A stretch of DNA of 37,179 nt from Candidatus Omnitrophota bacterium. GTDB taxonomy: Bacteria; Omnitrophota; Gorgyraeia; Duberdicusellales; 4484-171. The stretch covers positions 1 through 37,179 of the forward strand of contig JAMWCT010000002.1 in NCBI GenBank assembly GCA_023819525.1. Direction: 5' to 3'. The notes below the pieces were generated by a model. The model was not told where the DNA came from. It searched no databases and saw only the letters and a list, made by a program, of their open reading frames with translations. The stretch's first letter is position 1. Every line of letters starts with the position of its first letter. Below, one piece after another: positions 31,287 to 37,179 of the stretch. A program made the translations under genes and the position numbers.

Positions 31287-33139
31287 TCCAGTTTTTTAAT
31301 TTCCTCTATTTTTTCTATCGCGGCCAGCTTTCCTCTTTCTATAATCTCATATACTTTTTCAAACTCCATCCAACCAATGCCTTCTAGATTTGGATGTATA
31401 ACCACATCAGCTATAGATACGGCTTTATTGATAAATTCTCTTTGCATAGTCTCAATGCTACCAAAAATAAAATCAAATATATGGTGTTTATTGCGTTTTT
31501 TATATTCTCTAAATATTTCTTCTTGAGTAGGTGTAATATTAACGGCAATTACTCTGTTCACATTATAGTTTAGTAGTATTTTTGTTGGAAGCGGATTTAA
31601 TATACCGCCATCTAAAAGAAGTTCTTCTTTAAATTTTACCGGCTCAAAAATTCCAGGCATCGCACAACTAGCCGCTACTGCTTTATATATAGGACCGCTA
31701 TCTATTACTGTTGTTTGTTTTTTTACAAAATCAAAAGCAACAATTTTAAGAGCATGTTTAACATCGTAAAAGCTTTTATTGCCAAAAATTTTCTTACAAA
31801 GGTGCTCAAGGTGTTTTGAACGTATCAAACCCCTAAATGGAATAGAAAAACCAAAAAATGAAAAACTTCGCAACAACTTTCCAAATTCTTTGGCAAGTCT
31901 TTCTATTTCAAATATCTTATAGCCCAAAGCCCAAAGCGCTGCTATAACTGAACCCATGCTTGTGCCGCAGATTAAATCTACAGTTACATTATGTTCCTCT
32001 AATACTTTTAAGACCCCTATATGAGAAAAACCATATGCAGCACCACTTCCCAAAGCCAGACCAACTACAACTTCTCCAAGTTGGCGACTAATTCTTGTAA
32101 TTGCTTTATCATAAGCATCAGTAGATATAGGAGGTAGAGTAGCGTAAATTGGATGATCTAGAATTGTAAGTTTTTCTTGCGTAAGTAAATTATCTTTGCT
32201 CCCAAATTCATTTACAAGAACTCTTATTCTATCCTGCGTAAAAGAATATTTGTTTTTTAACTCACCAATAAAAATGCTTGAGCGCTTTAATTCTTCTAAT
32301 TGTGAAAATAAAATAAAATCTATATAATCTGCTACATCTATAAACTCATCAACCACATCAATCATCTCTAAAGAGGGGACTTCATAAATAATAAAATGAT
32401 AATTTTCAGAAATAAAATTTAAAAAATCACCAAACAGATCTTTAGTGTCAAGTTTTAGCAAAAGATAATCAGCGTCATCAGAAATTATATTTTCAAAAAT
32501 TTTATTTTCATCAAATTTACTTAATAAAAGAGCATTCTGCTCTTTTTTAATAAAATAAGGAAGCATAAAGGTATCAGTTAAAGATATCTCTATACCAATA
32601 ACTTTGCGGTTTGTTACTTTTTTCAAGACTTTACATAGTTTATAAAGATAAGTAGTCTTACCAGAAGAGGAAAAACCTAAAATTGCAATTCTTCTAAATT
32701 GAAATATTTTTTTTGGCCTTGCTTCCTGTGCTCTTACACGCTGTGAAAGCATTCGTGAAAAATCTAACGAAATATTAGGATATTTAGTTAAAAATTGCTT
32801 AAATTTTTCTTTTTCTACTATCAAAATATACGAAGTTTCTATCGCTTTTGCAGTAATTGAATGTGGCTGGTCAGTAAAAAGAGAAATTATTCCAAAAGAC
32901 ATACATCTTTTAAGTAAATCTATTTCAATTTCTTTATTTTCATAAGAAACAGAAGCAACTACTTTTCCTTTCAGAATGAAATAAAAATAATCTGCTGGAT
33001 CAAATTGCTTATAAATTATTTGTCCTTTTTTGTATTCTTTTATAATCGCTATTAAAATAAGTTCATCGATGGCGCTTTCGTTTAATTTGTTAAATGTTGT
33101 GCTATTACTTAAAATAAATTTTACTTCTGCTATATCCAT
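31271..33139 (-). CDS. NTE-like phospholipase: cNMP-binding, P-loop and patatin domains
   Basis: Three domains in 622 residues. Residues ~15-120 form a cyclic-nucleotide-binding (CAP-like) domain (IIYKQFDPADYFYFILKGKV). Residues ~148-340 form a SIMIBI/ParA-like NTPase region with Walker A GFSSSGKT (155-162) and a Walker-B-like HFIIYEVPS. Residues ~357-560 are a patatin phospholipase: oxyanion GLALGSGAAYGFSHIG, nucleophile Ser394 in GTSMGS, and Asp510 in LLLDGGILNPLP. No signal peptide. The architecture resembles bacterial NTE-family proteins such as the mycobacterial ones with cNMP-binding plus patatin. Lysophospholipase activity controlled by a nucleotide ligand is a reasonable inference. 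Gene gap to GH1 is 18 bp. Confidence 0.9.
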   Translation of the reverse strand: MDIAEVKFILSNSTTFNKLNESAIDELILIAIIKEYKKGQIIYKQFDPADYFYFILKGKVVASVSYENKEIEIDLLKRCMSFGIISLFTDQPHSITAKAIETSYILIVEKEKFKQFLTKYPNISLDFSRMLSQRVRAQEARPKKIFQFRRIAILGFSSSGKTTYLYKLCKVLKKVTNRKVIGIEISLTDTFMLPYFIKKEQNALLLSKFDENKIFENIISDDADYLLLKLDTKDLFGDFLNFISENYHFIIYEVPSLEMIDVVDEFIDVADYIDFILFSQLEELKRSSIFIGELKNKYSFTQDRIRVLVNEFGSKDNLLTQEKLTILDHPIYATLPPISTDAYDKAITRISRQLGEVVVGLALGSGAAYGFSHIGVLKVLEEHNVTVDLICGTSMGSVIAALWALGYKIFEIERLAKEFGKLLRSFSFFGFSIPFRGLIRSKHLEHLCKKIFGNKSFYDVKHALKIVAFDFVKKQTTVIDSGPIYKAVAASCAMPGIFEPVKFKEELLLDGGILNPLPTKILLNYNVNRVIAVNITPTQEEIFREYKKRNKHHIFDFIFGSIETMQREFINKAVSIADVVIHPNLEGIGWMEFEKVYEIIERGKLAAIEKIEEIKKLECYCV

Positions 33140-33157
33140 AAAAATTGTTTTAAACTA

Positions 33158-34363
33158 TCAGCGTATTATTAATTGATTTTCTTTACATATTTTAGCATAC
33201 AAAAAAGCAAAAGGTTTTATTTTTCTCTCAAAAGTTTCATAATTTACTTCTACCAATCCAAATCTTGGTCTAAATCCTTTTTCCCATTCATAGTTATCGA
33301 TAAGTGACCACCAAAAATATCCATTTATTTTGACACCCCCTTCTATGGCTTTTGCAACACTTAGAAGATGTGAAATTAAATAATCTTTATAAAACTTATC
33401 ATTATTTTCTGCTGTGCCATTTTCTGTGATAATTATAGGCAAATTAAATTTTGCTAATTTAAATAAAAGTATATACAAACCTTTTGGATAAACATACCAG
33501 CCAAGACAATTTTTCCCTCTTTTGTGATCGTGGGGGCATTCTCTACCATATATACCAAAAAATTGTGTATATTCTTTGCAATAGTAGTTAATAGAAAGAA
33601 AATCTAAAATTCTATTTTTGCAAAGTTTATCAAGCAAAGAAAAATTAAAAATGTTATCACGTATTTTAGCGGTTAGTTTGTTTAAACCAAAACTAAAATT
33701 TGGACAACTACGAAAAAACCGTAAATGCTTACTAAAAGAAACTTTGCAAAAATTTCCTGCATATATTCTTTTTATCTCTTCATAACCATTTTTGTACGCA
33801 TCTATTATGTTACATAAAACTTTTTTTGCGTCAGAAAAAGATTTTTTGCCAGGTGGCCAAATTCCTCTTATAAAACCATTATAAATATAAACCAAAGGTT
33901 CATTAAAAATTAACCAATATTTTACCTTATCTTTAAAAATTGAAACAATCTTTGTTAAATATTTTAAAAAGAAATCAATATTTTTTGCAACAAGCCAACC
34001 ATCTTTTTTAATAAACCAAATAGGGTTAGTGAAATGATGTAAAGTAACAAATGGTTCTAAATTTAATTCTATTAATGTATCTATAACTAACCGATAATGC
34101 CTCAGTGGTTCATCTACAAACTCCGTCTTCTCTGAACACAATCTTGACCACTCAAAAGAAAACCTTATTGCATTCAGATTAAGTTTTTTAGCGATACTAA
34201 AATCCTCTTTGAAAAGAAAATAATGATTGCTTGCAGAGGCTGCTGGTTCTAAATTGTTAAGTTTTTCCCACTCATACCAATCGCAATTAAAGTTGTTACC
34301 TTCGGTTTGATAACTTGAGATAGAAGCCCCCCATAAAAAAGATTGTGGAAATTTATAAATCAT
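33158..34363 (-). CDS. Glycoside hydrolase family 1 (beta-glucosidase-like)
   Basis: Retaining beta-glycosidase with a TIM barrel. N-terminal GH1 signature FPQSFLWGASISSYQTEG; acid/base Glu155 in LIFNEPLVY; nucleophile Glu314 in IIITENGTAE; C-terminal WWSLIDNYEWEKGF with the sugar-binding Trp residues. The 401 residues are shorter than the usual 440-480, mainly through trimmed loops, but both catalytic residues are present. No signal peptide, so it acts in the cytoplasm. Substrate (beta-glucoside, galactoside or phospho-sugar) cannot be decided by eye. It lies 9 bp after the ACT-domain gene and 18 bp before the patatin gene. Confidence 0.93.
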   Translation of the reverse strand: MIYKFPQSFLWGASISSYQTEGNNFNCDWYEWEKLNNLEPAASASNHYFLFKEDFSIAKKLNLNAIRFSFEWSRLCSEKTEFVDEPLRHYRLVIDTLIELNLEPFVTLHHFTNPIWFIKKDGWLVAKNIDFFLKYLTKIVSIFKDKVKYWLIFNEPLVYIYNGFIRGIWPPGKKSFSDAKKVLCNIIDAYKNGYEEIKRIYAGNFCKVSFSKHLRFFRSCPNFSFGLNKLTAKIRDNIFNFSLLDKLCKNRILDFLSINYYCKEYTQFFGIYGRECPHDHKRGKNCLGWYVYPKGLYILLFKLAKFNLPIIITENGTAENNDKFYKDYLISHLLSVAKAIEGGVKINGYFWWSLIDNYEWEKGFRPRFGLVEVNYETFERKIKPFAFLYAKICKENQLIIR

Positions 34364-34372
34364 CTACTTTTT

Positions 34373-34765
34373 TTAAGAGAGAGCCTCTAATGCTTTATTG
34401 TTATCGCCAGAGGAAAAAACAACAATTGCAGAACCCTTTGGCGTTGCAGCTGTTCCATACATATAAGTAATATCAACATTGGCTTCTTTTAATTTAGAAG
34501 CTAATATGTGGAGTTGACCGATTTCGTCTGGCATATCCACTATAATTACATCTTTGCTTTCAACGGTGCCAAATTTTTTTAAAATTTCTTTGGTAGTAGT
34601 ATTATTTGAAGTAAGTAGCCTAAAATATGCTTTTATACCATCGCTATATGCATTAATAGCTCTAATATTTACATTATTATCTTTTATAATTTTTGTTATC
34701 TGGTCTAATTTAACAATTTTATTTTCAGTAATAAGAAAAATCTCTTCTCCTCTTACTGCTTTCAT
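34373..34765 (-). CDS. Tandem ACT-domain protein
   Basis: The 130 residues hold two ACT domains: one at ~8-60 (KIVKLDQITKIIKDNNVNIRAINAY) and one at ~72-130 (VIIVDMPDEIGQLHILASKLKEANVDITYMYG). No catalytic domain is attached, as in stand-alone COG4747-type proteins thought to bind amino acids. A strong Shine-Dalgarno (AAGGAGG) precedes the ATG. A hairpin with T-run lies 35-55 bp upstream. It is first in the run ACT-GH1-patatin-DUF3108. The ligand and partner are unknown; an amino-acid-sensing role is an inference from the domain. Confidence 0.85.
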   Translation of the reverse strand: MKAVRGEEIFLITENKIVKLDQITKIIKDNNVNIRAINAYSDGIKAYFRLLTSNNTTTKEILKKFGTVESKDVIIVDMPDEIGQLHILASKLKEANVDITYMYGTAATPKGSAIVVFSSGDNNKALEALS

Positions 34766-34799
34766 ATTTTTTCCTCCTTTTTGTGTTTAAAATCTATAG

Positions 34800-34820
34800 A
34801 AAACAGAGGTCGCTCCTCTG
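34800..34820 (-). terminator. Intrinsic terminator after GH57 gene
   Basis: On the minus strand CAGAGG-AGCGA-CCTCTG forms a 6-bp GC-rich stem followed by TTTT. It lies between the GH57 stop and the ACT gene, so it either ends the GH57 transcript or attenuates read-through into the ACT-GH1-patatin run. The T-run is short. Confidence 0.5.
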
Positions 34821-34854
34821 ATTTGATTGCCTAAAAATTTGGTCTAAATAATAG

Positions 34855-36900
34855 CTATTTATTTGGATATATACTTAAAGATAAATTAAATTTATTTTTT
34901 TGTTCAAAAATAAAAAGTAAACAAAGTTGTTGATAAACCTTCTCAAAACCATCTTCAGAAGAAGAAACAGTATATATTGGAAAACTAAATATATTAACAT
35001 TTGTGTCTATCTTAAAATCCACAATTATTTTTTTAAATTTATCTAATATTTTAAAATTCTTTATAGAAGAAAAAACTCCTGCCTCTTTCAATGACAATTC
35101 TTCTTTTTTATTTTTAGCAAAAATATCTAATAATGATAAAAAAGACAAATTAAATTCTATTCCAAAATTATACTTATTTAAAATATTTTTTTTATCAAAA
35201 TTGTAAAGCACAGTTAATCCTGCTTCTTTTTCTATCGATATAGTTTTAGTAAAACTTAAATTTTTACTTTTATAATAAAAATCAATAGTGATTTTTTTAT
35301 TTTGACTCTTCATCTTAAAATTATAAAAGGTATTTGCTAAAGTGATAAAACCTCTCTGTTGATCGAAATCCTGTAGCGATATTTTTTTATCTAAAATGTG
35401 ATCTATCAATCCAAGTTTTTGATAATTATCGTATACCAAATACTTATAAAGATCTGGCTCTTTCTGTTTAACTATTTGATGAATAGTAGCAATCTCTTGA
35501 TTTGTGTTACTGTTAGCAGATAATTTTTGATGATATGATTCTTTTTGCCGAGTTACTGTATTTAGTAAATTGTATTGTGGGTCTTTTAGACAAAATTCTA
35601 AAAGAGTACCACCTTTTTGGGAAAAACAAAATATTGCCTTTTTATGATTTACAAGTATTTCGTCTTTTGTACATAAATCTATATCTTCTTGTTTGACCTC
35701 TATATCCTCAAAATCTAAATATTTTTTTTCAAAAAGCACTTGCGCTTTAATTAAATGTTCATAAACAGAACTGCGTAAATGCCCTAAATAGAATCCACCA
35801 AAAATTCCATGCCAATAACTACAGTTAGTCTGCGCTTTCCATAGATTTTTTAAAATTTCTATATCTTGCTTTAGATCTATTTTAGAATGTATTTTTTTAC
35901 TTATAGAAAGCATACGTTTATGCATATAATTTAGACGACTATACTTATGATAAAAATTTCTAAAAAATCCACCACGTATGAAATCTTTAAATTCTTCAAA
36001 TCTGTTCGTTTCTTTAAGAAAATTTTTTAACCTCTCATAAATAATGAAACTCTCAGGCATAAGAACCCATTCCCCCATCTCCTCATATGAGGATGTAGGT
36101 AAATAAATTATTCCGCAAGAACAAAATTTCTGTATTGCTTCTTCTGCTGTAATAGTTATGATATTTTTAGAATTAGACAGTTGGGCAAAAAAATTATTCA
36201 GCCAACCTTTATTATATACCCAATCAAAAGTATTTGGCCAAAGGCCAAATTTTTCTCCATCATCAAAAAGTGTAACTAAAACATCACTATCGGAAGCAAA
36301 ACTATTTAAAAGTTCAATAGCCTCATAGTGCTGGGAAAAAGGAATTTTATACCTTAAAGTTTTACTAATAGGAAAAATAAAAATAGGTTTAGCATCTTCT
36401 TCAGTTGTATAATAGCCAAAAAATTCTTTTTGAATTAGCCCCGCATAACGAAAATGAGTATCATCTAAAAAGGTATATTTTAAATTGCAATTATATATAA
36501 TCTTTACCAAATACTGCTCCCATACTCTTTCTGCAATCCAAATTCCTTTTGGCTCTATCCCAAATTCGCTTCTTAAAAAATCATTCATAAAATTTATCTG
36601 TCCATATTTATCATCATCGCTAATTAAAGGTAATATTGGCTCATAATATCCGCCGCTTATAATTTCAATTTGATTTCTATTTACAAGTTTTTTAAGAATA
36701 TCTATATATTGTGGAGCATTATTTAAAAACCAATCGTAGAGTGGACCAGAGTTGTGGATACAACACTTTATATTTGGAAATTTCTCTAATGTCAAAATAA
36801 ATGGCAAATAACAGTCGTGGTAAGCCTTCCTAAAAATACTATCAAAATTTCCTACCGGCTGATGGTTATGAACACCAAATAAAAAATATACTTTCCCCAT
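34855..36900 (-). CDS. GH57 4-alpha-glucanotransferase / alpha-amylase
   Basis: Acts on alpha-1,4-glucans (glycogen, maltodextrins). The 681 residues show the GH57 motifs: HNHQP at residues 11-15, GGYYEPILP, the catalytic nucleophile Glu124 in IWIAERVWE, and the acid/base Asp213/214 in LFDDGEKFGLWP. The C-terminal half (from ~380) corresponds to the beta-sandwich extensions (DUF1925/1926) of Thermococcus-type 4-alpha-glucanotransferases. No signal peptide, so it is cytoplasmic. Transferase versus amylase specificity cannot be set by eye, though domain layout favours the glucanotransferase. An extended -10 promoter ends 8 nt before the ATG. Confidence 0.93.
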   Translation of the reverse strand: MGKVYFLFGVHNHQPVGNFDSIFRKAYHDCYLPFILTLEKFPNIKCCIHNSGPLYDWFLNNAPQYIDILKKLVNRNQIEIISGGYYEPILPLISDDDKYGQINFMNDFLRSEFGIEPKGIWIAERVWEQYLVKIIYNCNLKYTFLDDTHFRYAGLIQKEFFGYYTTEEDAKPIFIFPISKTLRYKIPFSQHYEAIELLNSFASDSDVLVTLFDDGEKFGLWPNTFDWVYNKGWLNNFFAQLSNSKNIITITAEEAIQKFCSCGIIYLPTSSYEEMGEWVLMPESFIIYERLKNFLKETNRFEEFKDFIRGGFFRNFYHKYSRLNYMHKRMLSISKKIHSKIDLKQDIEILKNLWKAQTNCSYWHGIFGGFYLGHLRSSVYEHLIKAQVLFEKKYLDFEDIEVKQEDIDLCTKDEILVNHKKAIFCFSQKGGTLLEFCLKDPQYNLLNTVTRQKESYHQKLSANSNTNQEIATIHQIVKQKEPDLYKYLVYDNYQKLGLIDHILDKKISLQDFDQQRGFITLANTFYNFKMKSQNKKITIDFYYKSKNLSFTKTISIEKEAGLTVLYNFDKKNILNKYNFGIEFNLSFLSLLDIFAKNKKEELSLKEAGVFSSIKNFKILDKFKKIIVDFKIDTNVNIFSFPIYTVSSSEDGFEKVYQQLCLLFIFEQKNKFNLSLSIYPNK

Positions 36901-36908
36901 AGAATATT

Positions 36909-36936
36909 AATATACCAACGATAAAATAATATGCAA
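36909..36936 (-). promoter_or_regulatory. Extended -10 promoter of the GH57 gene (leaderless)
   Basis: On the minus strand the -35-like TTGCAT (36931-36936) and -10 TATATT (36909-36914) have a 16-nt spacer ending in TGG, an extended -10. The -10 lies 8 nt before the ATG and no Shine-Dalgarno is present. Confidence 0.55.
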
Positions 36937-36972
36937 TTAATTTGTTTATCAATTTTTTGTGAAGTTAACCTT

Positions 36973-37179
36973 TTATTGCTCTATCTTAAATTTTAATTTC
37001 TCAATAGTTTCTGAAGGGCGAGATTTCCAACGTCTATGAATCCACCCCCATTGCTGTGGGTAATTGTAAATCCAATTTTCAAACATTTTCGTAAATCTTG
37101 CTACATTCACAAGAATAGTTTCATCTTTATCAGCCTTAATAATCAATGGCTGCTTAGGTAAAAATTTTATTATGTGTTT
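36973..37179 (-). CDS. lpxL: Lipid A biosynthesis lysophospholipid acyltransferase (partial, C-terminal end)
   Basis: Not in the ORF track because the gene runs off the window edge. The minus-strand frame is open from 37179 to a TAA at 36973-36975 and encodes 68 residues. The ending FENWIYNYPQQWGWIHRRWK followed by SRP is the hallmark C-terminus of the LpxL/HtrB family, which adds secondary acyl chains to Kdo-lipid A or an equivalent. It fits with lpxA, lpxB and msbA elsewhere in the window. LpxL versus LpxM or another paralogue cannot be decided from this fragment. Confidence 0.85.
   Translation of the reverse strand, partial: KHIIKFLPKQPLIIKADKDETILVNVARFTKMFENWIYNYPQQWGWIHRRWKSRPSETIEKLKFKIEQ

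Noticed and set aside
31271-33139. CBASS-type defence effector
   Set aside because: The patatin and cNMP domains could suggest this, but no cyclase or defence genes are nearby and the neighbours are metabolic; NTE-like phospholipase fits better.

Overview
The window is an AT-rich bacterial chromosome segment, densely packed with genes and mostly on the minus strand. It carries lipid A and outer-membrane genes (lpxA, lpxB, msbA, and the 3' end of an lpxL-type acyltransferase), so the cell is diderm (Gram-negative type). The low GC, the AmmeMemoRadiSam radical SAM enzyme, GH57, a membrane-anchored YvcK and very tight operons suggest a candidate-phylum lineage such as Omnitrophota. That placement is an inference from gene content, not a database result. 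Nearly all core genes look intact.

Layout. (1) 14-8485, minus: lepB-pgsA-plsY-recA-htrA-recX-alaS-hisD, probably one transcription unit from a promoter just before lepB. (2) 8552-19481, minus: an 11-gene run of overlapping or nearly touching genes, ptsN-yvcK-ptsH-ptsI-nucleotidyltransferase-pheA-hisC-aroF-tyrA-cmk-lepA. It joins PTS-type regulation, phenylalanine/tyrosine synthesis, nucleotide metabolism and translation. (3) 19482-20198: tRNA-Gly, tRNA-Leu and tRNA-Lys, plus a hairpin-rich 240-bp non-coding element bounded by a direct repeat of the tRNA-Lys 3' end. (4) 20199-22872, minus: the translation operon rpsB-tsf-pyrH-frr, with tRNA-Lys 3 nt after frr. (5) 22983-28816: envelope genes msbA (minus), gfo/idh-lpxB (plus) and amrS-lpxA (minus). 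(6) 28884-30601, plus: a two-gene unit of a single-pass membrane protein of unknown function and a ParA-type ATPase fused to a C-terminal CBM48/AMPK-beta glycogen-binding domain. (7) 30603-37179, minus: lpxL (partial), a GH57 glucanotransferase/amylase, a tandem ACT protein, a GH1 glycosidase, a cNMP-P-loop-patatin protein and a DUF3108 protein.

The most unusual item is the ParA-CBM48 fusion (29585-30601). It keeps the complete deviant Walker motifs and the Trp/Lys/Trp/Asn positions that contact glycogen in AMPK-beta, and it is translationally coupled to a membrane protein. With a GH57 alpha-glucan enzyme nearby, this suggests a system that positions or tethers glycogen (alpha-glucan) granules, by analogy with ParA-like ATPases that position carboxysomes or PHB granules. 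Other points of note are promoters whose -10 box lies only 7-14 nt before the start codon (likely leaderless or near-leaderless mRNAs) and the element after tRNA-Lys. Positions and motifs were read by eye; no similarity search was run.
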